NCBI GenBank assembly: GCA_013791905.1
Contig: VMSX01000008.1
Coordinates: 1 to 64,000, forward strand
Reading direction: 5' to 3'
Source of the DNA: Rhodocyclaceae bacterium
GTDB taxonomy: Bacteria; Pseudomonadota; Gammaproteobacteria; Burkholderiales; Rhodocyclaceae
DNA length: 64,000 nt
Shown in pieces: positions 21,142 to 29,448 of this stretch. A program made the position numbers and the translations under genes. Under the pieces are notes generated by a model, which did no database searches, was not told the DNA's origin, and was given only the letters and a program-made list of their open reading frames with translations. The number at the start of each line of letters is the position of its first letter. Position 1 is the stretch's first letter.

Positions 21142-23162
21142 GTTGTATCCGTTTCTGGTGGGGGGGTGTTGGATGAAATGCCGACTAGGCGCTCGCGCCA
21201 AGCCTCGGCCGGCGCCGGTCGGCCAATGAGATAGCCTTGCAGGTAATCGCAGCCCTGCACGCTGGCAAGGACGTGCCGTTGCGCCGCCGTCTCGATGCCT
21301 TCGGCGACGACCTGGAGGCCGAGCGTATGCGCCAGTGCGACGGTGGCGGCGCAGATAGCGGCGTCGTTGGCGTCGGTTTCGACATCGCGCACGAAGGCGC
21401 GGTCGATCTTGAGCACGTGGATCGGCAGCAATTTCAGATAGGCGAGTGAGGAATAGCCCGTGCCGAAATCGTCGATGGCGAGCGTTACCCCCAGCGCGCG
21501 CAGGGCGCGCAGGCGCTCGATGCTCTGTTCCGGATTGTCCATCGCGACGGATTCGGTGACCTCGATCTCCAATTCACCAGGCTGGATGTTGTGCCGCGCG
21601 AGCACCTCTCCCACCTGCTCGACCAAGTTAGGAGCGCGCAGTTGGCGCGCGGAGAGATTGACGGCCATGCGTATCCCGGTAACCCCCTCTGCCTGCCAGG
21701 CGGCGAGCTGGCGGCAGGCGGTGTCGAGCACCCAAGCGCCGATGGGTTCGATCAGGCCGGATTCCTCGGCGATGGGAATGAAATCGTCCGGCGACACCAT
21801 GCCGCGCAGCGGATGGTGCCAGCGCAACAAGGCTTCGAAGCCGCGAATTTGCCCCCTGCGCGCCGCGACCTGTGGCTGGTAGTGCAGCTCCAACTGCCCG
21901 GCCGCGAGCGCGCCGCGCAGATCGGCTTCCAGTTCGAGCCGTGCCAGCGCGCGCGCGTTCATCTCGGCGTCAAAGAACTGAATATTGGCGCGACCTTGCT
22001 CCTTGGCGTGGTACATCGCGGCATCGGCGTTCTTGAGCAGCGTTGCACCGTCCGCGCCGTCGGCGGGAAACACGGCGATGCCGATGCTCACGCTCGAATG
22101 CAGCGTGCGCTCCTCGATCGCGTGGGGCGCGGAGAGCGCAGCGAGAATCTTGCCTGCCACGGGCAGGGCGTCCGTGGCGTCGTCCATACCCGTGAGCACG
22201 ACAACGAATTCGTCGCCGCCCAGGCGGGCGATGATGTCGGACTCGCGCACGCAGGCGCGCAGGCGCCGCGCCACATCTGTCAGCAACTTGTCGCCGACGG
22301 CATGCCCGAGCGTGTCGTTGACGATTTTGAAACGATCCAGGTCCAGCAGCAGTAGGGCGAGTGGCGCGCCGTCGCGGCGCGCTTCGGCCAATGCCCGATT
22401 GAACTGAATTTTCAGGCCGTGGCGGTTGAGTGTCTCGGTCAGGTCGTCGTTGAAGGCCAGATGGGTGAGGCGCGCTTCGGCGTCTTTCTGCGCCGATATA
22501 TCGGTGAAACTAGCGATGTAGCGGGCACCGGTGGCGGCATCCGGCACCACCGTGATGCGGGTCCATTTCGGGTAAGTGTGGCCGTCCTTGTGCCGGTCGT
22601 GCAGTTCGCCCTGCCAGTGACCTTGATGGTTCAAGGCAGACCACATCTCGCGGTAGGTCGCGGGCGGCGTCGTGCCGCTGGAGAGTATGCGCGGATCATG
22701 GCTGAGCACATCTTCCGGCGCATAGCCGGTGATGCGCGAGAATGCCGGATTGGCGGCGACGATGCGGTTGGCGGTGTCGGTGACGACGATCGCCTCGCCA
22801 CTGTGCTCGAAGATGCTGGCGTGCAGTTGCAACCTGGCGGCGGCGGCTTCGCTGCGGCGCGCCTGGCGGCCGGCCCAGCCAATGCCCGCCAGTCCAAGGA
22901 ACCAGAGCCCGCCGTGCGACAAGTACAAATTCATGCGTGTCGTTGAAAAGCCCAGGGCATGCGGTGCCAGTAACGAGGGCGATTGAACTTCCGTCGCCCA
23001 GTACGGCGCGCGTACCTCAAGCGCCCTAGCGTAATCCATGTCCAGAACATGTTGCTGATCGTTATGCAGACTCAAGGCCAGCGAAACGGTGACACCCAGC
23101 GTCCACGCCAGTATGGCGCCGACGATGATGCGCGACATTTGTTGTGAAGGTGGGATAACCAT
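21138..23162 (-). CDS. PAS-GGDEF-EAL c-di-GMP signalling protein
   Basis: A 674-residue membrane protein: a signal-anchor helix (about 10-32), a short periplasmic part, a second helix near 85-100, a PAS domain (about 115-225), a GGDEF domain with intact RLGGDEF and an RxxD inhibitory site five residues before it, and an EAL domain with EALLRW, NLSARQL, EVTES and DDFGTGYSS all intact. Both synthesis and breakdown of c-di-GMP are therefore possible. ATG 23162 is the longest start, 23138 an alternative. It is the first gene of a two-gene unit with the chemoreceptor. Confidence 0.93.
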   Translation of the reverse strand: MVIPPSQQMSRIIVGAILAWTLGVTVSLALSLHNDQQHVLDMDYARALEVRAPYWATEVQSPSLLAPHALGFSTTRMNLYLSHGGLWFLGLAGIGWAGRQARRSEAAAARLQLHASIFEHSGEAIVVTDTANRIVAANPAFSRITGYAPEDVLSHDPRILSSGTTPPATYREMWSALNHQGHWQGELHDRHKDGHTYPKWTRITVVPDAATGARYIASFTDISAQKDAEARLTHLAFNDDLTETLNRHGLKIQFNRALAEARRDGAPLALLLLDLDRFKIVNDTLGHAVGDKLLTDVARRLRACVRESDIIARLGGDEFVVVLTGMDDATDALPVAGKILAALSAPHAIEERTLHSSVSIGIAVFPADGADGATLLKNADAAMYHAKEQGRANIQFFDAEMNARALARLELEADLRGALAAGQLELHYQPQVAARRGQIRGFEALLRWHHPLRGMVSPDDFIPIAEESGLIEPIGAWVLDTACRQLAAWQAEGVTGIRMAVNLSARQLRAPNLVEQVGEVLARHNIQPGELEIEVTESVAMDNPEQSIERLRALRALGVTLAIDDFGTGYSSLAYLKLLPIHVLKIDRAFVRDVETDANDAAICAATVALAHTLGLQVVAEGIETAAQRHVLASVQGCDYLQGYLIGRPAPAEAWRERLVGISSNTPPPETDTT

Positions 23163-23248
23163 AAATCCGACAATACTACAAGGTTATTGTGCGGGGATAA
23201 ATTGATTTTGGTCAATATTGCAATATTTTTTGCAGGCCGCTACTTCGT

Positions 23249-23309
23249 AAAAGTCGGCGCCGTTCCGCCAGTCCCGGAAAGGGGATTTCCTGCGGTCACG
23301 CCGACTTTT
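23249..23309. repeat. Extended family A repeat (module 1), inverted-arm form
   Basis: AAAAGTCGGCG at 23249-23259 and its reverse complement at 23299-23309 enclose a 27-nt module 1. The whole could fold as one large hairpin. It lies between the GGDEF-EAL gene and the broken DUF2892 copy. Confidence 0.85.
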
Positions 23310-23334
23310 GCCAACCTATGACAAGGAGATTCCC

Positions 23335-23640
23335 CTGACCGTCAATCGCATCGTCCGCACCATCGCCGGATTTTTAGTTACGGCCGCTGCGTTTAACGCC
23401 GATACGGCCGGCGTTAGCCTCCACTGAAACCACGGTTTCTTCATGCTATTGCTGGCCTTGGCTCATTTCGCCGGACAAATTGACCTCAGCACGATGAGCT
23501 TGCTGTGGTTCACCCTGTTCGTCGGCGCCAACCTGTTCCAGAGCGGCTTCACCACTTTTTGTCCGCTCGACACCATCCTCAAGAAGCTTGGCTTGCCGGA
23601 TGCCCCGCCGGCTGATTGCAAGACCGGCGGTTGCGCCTGA
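23335..23640 (+). pseudogene. DUF2892 paralogue disrupted by a 63-bp family C insertion
   Basis: It aligns along its whole length with the intact gene at 19031-19273. The usual ATG is CTG here. After the shared GCCGGATTTTT, 63 bp (23376-23438) are inserted; they keep the frame but bring in a TGA at 23425. The remaining 65-residue frame from ATG 23443 keeps one membrane segment and the NCKTGGCA-like end (DCKTGGCA). A ribosome-binding site (AAGGAG) is still present upstream. Translation restart at 23443 is possible but lacks its own site. Confidence 0.85.
23376..23438 (+). repeat. Family C hairpin repeat inserted in a DUF2892 gene
   Basis: A 63-bp insertion defined by comparison with the intact paralogue. 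It contains a perfect 8-bp stem TAACGCCG/CGGCGTTA (23394-23401 with 23409-23416) followed by GCCTCC. TTT occurs on both sides and may be a short target duplication. Confidence 0.8.
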
Positions 23641-23763
23641 AAAAAATCACCTTACGGATTGCGACGCTACTTGGTCAGGAATAAACTTAGCGACCCGCCA
23701 CGCCAGCAAGCGTGGCGCCGATACCAACAACTTGACCATTTCAGCAATCAAAGGGGGAGTTCC

Positions 23764-25107
23764 ATGAAATACCAGAAATTGGATAATTTTCTTAACTACG
23801 TCAAAGCCCGCGATCCGCATCAGCCGGAATTTCTTCAGGCGGTGCATGAGGTCATGGGCAGCGTGTGGAGCTTCATCGAAGCCAATCCGCGCTATGCCGA
23901 TGACGCGATCCTCGAGCGCCTCGTCGAGTCCGAGCGCGTCATCCAGTTCCGGGTTTCCTGGGTGGACGACAAGGGTCAGCCCCAAACCAATCGTGCCTTC
24001 CGCGTTCAGCATAACTCCGCCATCGGCCCGTTCAAGGGTGGGATGAGATTTCACCCCTCAGTCAATCTGTCGATCCTCAAGTTCCTGGCTTACGAGCAAA
24101 CCTTCAAGAACGCCCTGACGACGCTGCCGATGGGCGGCGGCAAGGGCGGTTCCGATTTCGATCCCAAGGGCAAGAGCCGTAATGAGGTGATGCGTTTCTG
24201 CCAGGCCCTGATTGTCGAGTTGCATCGCCATCTCGGCCCCGACACCGACGTGCCGGCCGGCGACATCGGCGTCGGCGGCCGCGAAGTCGGCTTCATGGCC
24301 GGCATGATGAAAAAACTCTCGAACAACGCTGCCTGCGTGTTTACCGGCCGCGGCCTGTCCTTTGGCGGCAGCCTGATCCGTCCCGAAGCGACCGGCTATG
24401 GCCTGGTCTATTTCGTCAAGGATATGCTGGCCCATCAGAAGAAGACGCTCGACGGCATGCGCGTTTCGGTCTCGGGTTCCGGCAACGTCGCGCAATATGC
24501 CATCGAAAAGGCGCTGGAATTCGGCGCGAAGGTGGTGACGGCTTCCGATTCCACTGGCACGGTGATTGACGAGGCGGGCTTCACCACCGAAAAGCTCGCC
24601 GCGCTGATGGACCTCAAGAACAACCAGTACGGGCGCATCGAAGAATATGCCAAGCGTTTCGGCCTGACGTTTGTTGCGGGCAAGAATCCTTGGAGCGTGC
24701 CGGTCGATGTCGCGCTGCCCTGCGCCACGCAGAACGAACTGGACATCAACGATGCCCGCACCCTGATCAAGAACGGCGTCAAGTGCGTCGCCGAGGGCGC
24801 GAACATGCCGACGACCTTTGACGCGACGGAAGCTTTTATCGCCGCCAAGGTTCTCTTCGGGCCAGGCAAGGCAGCCAACGCCGGCGGCGTCGCCACCTCC
24901 GGCCTGGAAATGGTGCAAAGCTCGCAACGGCTTTACTGGTCGCGTGACGAAGTCGATGCCCGCCTGAATGGCATCATGACCAACATTCACGAGAACTGCG
25001 TGCGCTATGGTGAGCAGGAGGGTGGTTTCGTGAATTACGTCAATGGCGCAAACACCGCCGGCTTCGTCAAGGTTGCCGATGCGATGATGGCGCAGGGAGT
25101 TTACTGA
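23764..25107 (+). CDS. gdhA: NADP-type glutamate dehydrogenase
   Basis: A 447-residue hexameric-type enzyme making glutamate from 2-oxoglutarate and ammonia. The substrate motif PMGGGKGGSDFDPKGKS with its catalytic lysine, the GPDTDVPAGDIGVGGRE block and the SGSGNVAQYA dinucleotide site are intact. The start at 23764 follows AAAGGGGGAG; the frame extends upstream without support. A family B element begins directly after the stop. Confidence 0.96.
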   Translation: MKYQKLDNFLNYVKARDPHQPEFLQAVHEVMGSVWSFIEANPRYADDAILERLVESERVIQFRVSWVDDKGQPQTNRAFRVQHNSAIGPFKGGMRFHPSVNLSILKFLAYEQTFKNALTTLPMGGGKGGSDFDPKGKSRNEVMRFCQALIVELHRHLGPDTDVPAGDIGVGGREVGFMAGMMKKLSNNAACVFTGRGLSFGGSLIRPEATGYGLVYFVKDMLAHQKKTLDGMRVSVSGSGNVAQYAIEKALEFGAKVVTASDSTGTVIDEAGFTTEKLAALMDLKNNQYGRIEEYAKRFGLTFVAGKNPWSVPVDVALPCATQNELDINDARTLIKNGVKCVAEGANMPTTFDATEAFIAAKVLFGPGKAANAGGVATSGLEMVQSSQRLYWSRDEVDARLNGIMTNIHENCVRYGEQEGGFVNYVNGANTAGFVKVADAMMAQGVY

Positions 25108-25254
25108 CCCACCCCCTCCCAACCTCCCCCTCGCGGGGGAGGTGACTGTTGCTCGCTGCGCTCGTGTATTACGGGGAGCCTCCGTTCATGCTGTTGAGCG
25201 GATTGCGGCTGGCGCCGCGTGTCGCCTCGCCTTGGGGCGGCCCGGCGGCGTGGC
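25108..25254 (-). repeat. Family B element, copy 3 (after gdhA)
   Basis: Starts at the gdhA stop. In order: C-rich lead, an 8-bp stem CCTCCCCC/GGGGGAGG (25123-25130 with 25135-25142), a CTCGCTGCGCTCG block, an ACGG..CCGT hairpin, a GCGGC/GCCGC hairpin, then CGCC/GGCG (25228-25231 with 25247-25250) around the 15-nt loop, with an outer GCC/GGC extension after one mismatch. It is closely similar over its length to the copy at 40414-40565. Confidence 0.88.
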
Positions 25255-25368
25255 TGCGGGTTTTCTCCCTTTCCTATTGGCGGGCGGCGGCGAGTCTGCG
25301 GGGTATTTGATGGGGTAGCATTGCATCCTCTCCGGTTTCTATCCACGTTGAAAGCAAGGAAAATACCC

Positions 25369-25974
25369 ATGACAACATCCGCGTTTGACCGTGCCATTGC
25401 TCTCTTTGATGCCGCCAATGCTGAAGATCCGCGCCAGGACCCTGGTGCAGACGGCAAGCCTGTGGCGCGCGAGCTGCTTTATTCACAGCGCATGAGCGAG
25501 ATGCTGGCGCGCTATGCGCCGGAGGCTGACGAGGCCGTCAAGCTGTCCGTGCGCGCGCAGCATATCCAGCGCTGGAAGACGCCGCGCGACAGTTTTCCGA
25601 TGACGCGTGAAGGTTATCTGCAATGGCGCACCGGGTTATACAAGTTTCACGCCGAAACGGCAGGCCGCCTGATGGAAGAAGCCGGTATCGACACGGCGAC
25701 CATCGACCGTGTCAAGCAGGCCGTGGGCAAGCGTGGCCTGAAGGTCAATCCGGATACCCAGATGCTTGAAGATGTCATCGATCTGGTCTTCATCGAGTAT
25801 TACATGCTCGGGTTTGCCGGCGAGCATCCCGATTATTCCGAGGACAAGTGGCTGGACATCATCCGCAAGACCTGGAAGAAAATGTCCGAACGCGCCCATG
25901 CCTTTGCCCTGTCCGGGCAGGTCAAGCTGCCCGAACCGCTGGTGCCGCTGATCACCAAGGCTGTCTCTGGCTAG
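25369..25974 (+). CDS. DUF4202 family protein
   Basis: A 201-residue soluble protein that I place in DUF4202 from its ELLYSQRMSEMLARYAPEA opening, the RAQHIQRWKTPRDSFPM block and the EDVIDLVFIEYY segment. No function is established. The conserved His/Asp pattern suggests a metal-dependent helical fold, which is inference. The start at 25369 follows CAAGGAAAA; the frame extends back into the family B element without support. Confidence 0.82.
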   Translation: MTTSAFDRAIALFDAANAEDPRQDPGADGKPVARELLYSQRMSEMLARYAPEADEAVKLSVRAQHIQRWKTPRDSFPMTREGYLQWRTGLYKFHAETAGRLMEEAGIDTATIDRVKQAVGKRGLKVNPDTQMLEDVIDLVFIEYYMLGFAGEHPDYSEDKWLDIIRKTWKKMSERAHAFALSGQVKLPEPLVPLITKAVSG

Positions 25975-26002
25975 TGTTGGCGGACATGCACAAGGAACTG
26001 CC

Positions 26003-26881
26003 ATGAATATCGGATTTATCGGACTCGGCCTGATGGGCCGTCCCCTGGCCCTGCATCTGGCACGCGCCGGCCATACCCTGCACCTCTGGGCACGGCGGCC
26101 GGCCTCGCTGGAGCCCTTCACGGACGTGGCTGCCCACGCGCATGTCTCGGCGGCTCAAGTTGCGCAGCACGCCGAAATCATCTTCATCATGGTTGCCGAC
26201 GCACCCGATGTGCGTGCGGTGGCGCTGGAGGATGACGGCATCGCGGCGGGGGCGCGGCCCGGCTTGATCATCGTCGACATGAGCACCATCAATCCCAATG
26301 CGGCACGCGAGATCGGCGCCGAGCTGGCTGCTAAGGGCATCGAATTTCTTGACGCGCCGGTGTCGGGGGGCGAGATCGGCGCGATCAATGCCGCGCTGAC
26401 CATCATGGTGGGCGGCAAGCCCGAAGTTTTTGAAAAAGTGAAGCCGCTCTTCGAGAAGATGGGCAAGTCGATCACCCTGATCGGCGACATTGGTGCAGGG
26501 CAGGTGGCCAAGGCCTGCAACCAGATTCTGACCGGTGTCGGCGTCGCCGCGGTGGCCGAGGCCTTCAATTTCGCGGCGAAAAGCGGTGTCGATCCGGCCC
26601 GGGTGCGCGAAGCCTTGCTGGGTGGCTTCGCCTATTCGAGAATCCTCGAAAATCATGGCCAGCGCATGCTCGACCGCAACTTCAAGCCCGGCTTCAAGGC
26701 CTGGATGCATCAGAAGGATTTGCGCATTGTCATGGAAGAGGCGCACCGCCTCGGCCTGATGCTGCCCGCGGCAGCGGCCACGGCACAACTCTTCAACGCC
26801 ATCGTTGGCAGCGGCATGGGCGAGGAAGATTCGGTTGCCGCGCTGAAATTGCTGGAGCGCATTAGCGCACCGGAACAATGA
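26003..26881 (+). CDS. NAD(P)-dependent beta-hydroxyacid dehydrogenase (GarR/GlxR-like), copy 1
   Basis: A 292-residue enzyme of the 3-hydroxyisobutyrate / 2-hydroxy-3-oxopropionate reductase family. It has the N-terminal dinucleotide motif GFIGLGLMGRPLA, the substrate-binding DAPVSGGEIGA and the catalytic lysine in GQVAKACNQ. Its end overlaps the start of a paralogue by four bases. Tartronate semialdehyde reduction in glyoxylate use is the likeliest role, but the substrate is inferred. Confidence 0.9.
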   Translation: MNIGFIGLGLMGRPLALHLARAGHTLHLWARRPASLEPFTDVAAHAHVSAAQVAQHAEIIFIMVADAPDVRAVALEDDGIAAGARPGLIIVDMSTINPNAAREIGAELAAKGIEFLDAPVSGGEIGAINAALTIMVGGKPEVFEKVKPLFEKMGKSITLIGDIGAGQVAKACNQILTGVGVAAVAEAFNFAAKSGVDPARVREALLGGFAYSRILENHGQRMLDRNFKPGFKAWMHQKDLRIVMEEAHRLGLMLPAAAATAQLFNAIVGSGMGEEDSVAALKLLERISAPEQ

Positions 26882-27750
26882 ACATCGGCTTCATCGGCCT
26901 CGGCGGCATGGGCCAACCGATGGCGGAACATCTGCTGGCCGCCGGCCACACGCTGACTGTCTGGGCACGCCGTCCCGCCAGCGCCGACTTTCTGCTGGAC
27001 AAGGGCGCACAGTGGGCGGAGACACCTGCTGCCGTTGCTCGGGCGAGCGAGATCGTCTGCACCAACGTCACCGGCAGCGCCGATGTCGAGGCACTCGCCG
27101 CGCAACTGATCACCACCTTGAAACCCGGCAGCTTGCATCTCGATTTCTCGACCATTGCACCGCAAGTGGCGCGCGAACTCGCGCTGCGCTACGCAGAAAA
27201 AGGCGTCGATTTTGTCGATGCGCCGGTTTCCGGCGGTACGTCGGGCGCGCGCGCGGCGACGCTGGCCATCATGTGGGGCGGCAAGGCGGCGCTGGCGGAA
27301 CGGCTCGCCCCGCTGTTCGCCTGCCTCGGCAAGACCATCGTGCATGCCGGCGAATCCGGTGCCGGGCAGGTGGCGAAGGCCTGCAACCAGTTGGTGATGG
27401 TGGCGGCCATCGAGGCGACCGCCGAGGCGGCGCGTCTGGCGGCGGCCGCGGGCGTCGATTTCAACAAGGTACGGCAGGCGCTGCAGGGTGGCTCGGCCGG
27501 ATCGCGCGTCCTTGAATTCTTTGGCGCCAAGATGGCGGCGCGTGATTTTGCCCCAGGCGTCGTGGCACGCCTGCACCACAAGGACTTTGTCATGGTGATG
27601 GCCGAGGCGACGCGCCAGAACATACCGCTGCCGGTCGGCGGCACGGTGATGCAACAACTCGACGGATTAATGGCGGCGGGCTGGGGAACCGAAGACACGT
27701 CGCGGCTGCTCTGCGTGCTTGAGCGGACCGCGCCTGCCCATCTGATATAG
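26878..27750 (+). CDS. NAD(P)-dependent beta-hydroxyacid dehydrogenase (GarR/GlxR-like), copy 2
   Basis: A 290-residue tandem paralogue of the preceding gene, with the same motifs: GFIGLGGMGQPMA, DAPVSGGTSGA and the catalytic Lys in GQVAKACNQ. It has clearly diverged in sequence, so this is an old duplication. At residues 30-38 a perfect family A repeat (26968-26991) encodes RRPASADF, while the paralogue has RRPASLEPF at the same place with no length change. Confidence 0.9.
   Translation: MNIGFIGLGGMGQPMAEHLLAAGHTLTVWARRPASADFLLDKGAQWAETPAAVARASEIVCTNVTGSADVEALAAQLITTLKPGSLHLDFSTIAPQVARELALRYAEKGVDFVDAPVSGGTSGARAATLAIMWGGKAALAERLAPLFACLGKTIVHAGESGAGQVAKACNQLVMVAAIEATAEAARLAAAAGVDFNKVRQALQGGSAGSRVLEFFGAKMAARDFAPGVVARLHHKDFVMVMAEATRQNIPLPVGGTVMQQLDGLMAAGWGTEDTSRLLCVLERTAPAHLI
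26968..26991 (+). repeat. Family A repeat (perfect) inside the second dehydrogenase gene
   Basis: An exact consensus copy, minus orientation. The neighbouring paralogue aligns through the site with no gap, so the 24 bp did not lengthen the protein. Confidence 0.88.
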
Positions 27751-27758
27751 TCCGGCCC

Positions 27759-28121
27759 ATGCGTTTTTTCCTGACCATCCTGCTCGCTGTCCTGATTCCG
27801 TTCAACGCGGCCTTCGCCGCTGTGACGGCGTTGCAGCATGCCGCGCATCCCGATCATCACGTCCATGTGCTTCTTCACGATCACGCTGGCGACGACACCG
27901 CCGGCAATGTCGGGCAGGACGGCGTCGCCGATCCTGCGGAGCAGGCGAGCGACCATCACCACTCGCATGTTCATCCGGTGTTCTCCTTGATACTGCCCAC
28001 CGCAGCAGGGCTGAACTTGCCGATCGTCACGGGCGTAGAGCCGCCTTGCAGCGCCGAAACCTTCAGTTCGGCCTTTCTGTCCCGCCTCGAACGTCCACCG
28101 AGAGCCGCGTCCGTCGTCTGA
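27759..28121 (+). CDS. CzcI-like His-rich periplasmic metal-resistance protein
   Basis: A 120-residue exported protein: a signal peptide (about 1-20), then a His/Asp-rich region (HAAHPDHHVHVLLHDHAGDD and SDHHHSHVHP) that could bind Zn, Co or Cd. Size, composition and position directly upstream of outer-membrane, adaptor and permease genes match CzcI, a small protein preceding czcCBA. Role in regulation or metal buffering is inferred. Confidence 0.75.
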   Translation: MRFFLTILLAVLIPFNAAFAAVTALQHAAHPDHHVHVLLHDHAGDDTAGNVGQDGVADPAEQASDHHHSHVHPVFSLILPTAAGLNLPIVTGVEPPCSAETFSSAFLSRLERPPRAASVV

Positions 28122-28224
28122 GTCGGCGGGACGCCTGATTTCCTTATAGCACCTTGCGCACGTACCCTTGACGGGGTTCGGCCGCGTCCCGTCGAAATCC
28201 CAACCTGTTCAAACGAGGATTTCG

Positions 28225-29448
28225 ATGTATCACCATCATTTTTCATGCGCCATGGTCACCATGGCCGCTCTGGTACTTGGCTTGTGTGCGGGATCGGCAC
28301 TGGCCGGTACAGGCATCACCGAAGCCGAGGCGCTACGTCTCGGCCTGTCGCGCCCGGAATTTTCCGATCTATTGCAGGCCCGTGTCGGCGAGGCCGAAGC
28401 GGATGCGCTGGCGGCCGGCACCTGGGCGAACCCCACGCTGGAACTGACGCGCGACAAGACTGGCGTCACGCGCGAGACTAGCTGGCAGTTGGCGCAGCCT
28501 CTCGACATTTCCGGGCGCCGTGGCTTGCGCGAGGACGCGGCACGCCACCGCATCCGCGCCACCGAGGCTGACAATCTGGCCCGGAAGAACGAGCGCACGG
28601 TCGAGCTGCGGCGCGCCTTTCATGATCTACTGCACCGGCAGGAAACACTGCGCGCCGTCGGCGAGTGGAGCGCGCGCTTCGCCGCAATCGGGAGTGTCGT
28701 AGACAAGCTCGCCCGTGCCGGCGAAGTGGCCGGTTATGACCGCCGCCGCCTGGTGCGCGAACAACGCAGCGCCGAAGCCAAGCTGGCCGAGACGAACGCC
28801 GACCTGGAGCGTGGTCGCGCCCGGCTGGCTGCGCTGATCGGCCGCGCTGTGGGTGAGGATATCAACGGTCGACTGCTGCCGGAACCGCCGCCGGCCATGC
28901 CCGCCTTGCAGGCTAGACTCGCCGCACGGCCCGACCTGACCGCGCTGGCGGCACGTGTCGATGCGGCCCAGGCTGACAACGCCGCCGCGCGGCGCAATCT
29001 GCCCGAGCTCACCGTCGGCATCGGCGGCAAGCGCGCGGACGATGGCACGGCGCGCGAAAACGGCAATCTGGTCATGCTCGCCTTCAACCTGCCGCTTTTC
29101 GACCGCCAGCAGGCGGGCGACCGGCGCAGCGCCGCGCAGGCCCAGGCGGCACGCGCCGAGTTGGGTCTCGCGCGCCAGCAGGCGGAAGGCGAACTCGCCG
29201 GTCTGCACCGGCAGCTCACGCAACTGATCGTCGCCGCCGAACGTTTCCGCGGCGCGGCCGTCGCCCCTTCAGCCGAGCTTGTACGCATCGCCGAAACCGC
29301 CTACCGCGCCGGCGAATCCACCATTCTCGAACTGCTCGATGCCTACAAGGGCGCGCTGGAAGCCGAAACCACGGCCCTGGCCCTCGAATGGAAAGCGCGC
29401 GAAGTCCGCATCGAACTTGACCAATTGACAGGAAATCACCCGCAATGA
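28225..29448 (+). CDS. Outer-membrane efflux protein (CzcC-like, TolC family)
   Basis: A 407-residue exported protein, signal peptide ending near SALA, then two long coiled-coil repeats typical of TolC/OEP channels, with FHDLLHRQETLRAV and the C-terminal YRAGESTILELLDAYKGALEAE block. It begins at an ATG with a GAGGA site; the frame extends to 28168. It overlaps the next gene by four bases (ATGA). It is the outer-membrane channel of the metal pump. Confidence 0.9.
   Translation: MYHHHFSCAMVTMAALVLGLCAGSALAGTGITEAEALRLGLSRPEFSDLLQARVGEAEADALAAGTWANPTLELTRDKTGVTRETSWQLAQPLDISGRRGLREDAARHRIRATEADNLARKNERTVELRRAFHDLLHRQETLRAVGEWSARFAAIGSVVDKLARAGEVAGYDRRRLVREQRSAEAKLAETNADLERGRARLAALIGRAVGEDINGRLLPEPPPAMPALQARLAARPDLTALAARVDAAQADNAAARRNLPELTVGIGGKRADDGTARENGNLVMLAFNLPLFDRQQAGDRRSAAQAQAARAELGLARQQAEGELAGLHRQLTQLIVAAERFRGAAVAPSAELVRIAETAYRAGESTILELLDAYKGALEAETTALALEWKAREVRIELDQLTGNHPQ

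Noticed and set aside
23376-23438. Possible integron attC site in the family C insertion (GTTTAAC...GTTAGCC)
   Set aside because: The right box does not fit GTTRRRY, only about 29 bp separate the boxes, there are no cassettes and no integrase nearby.
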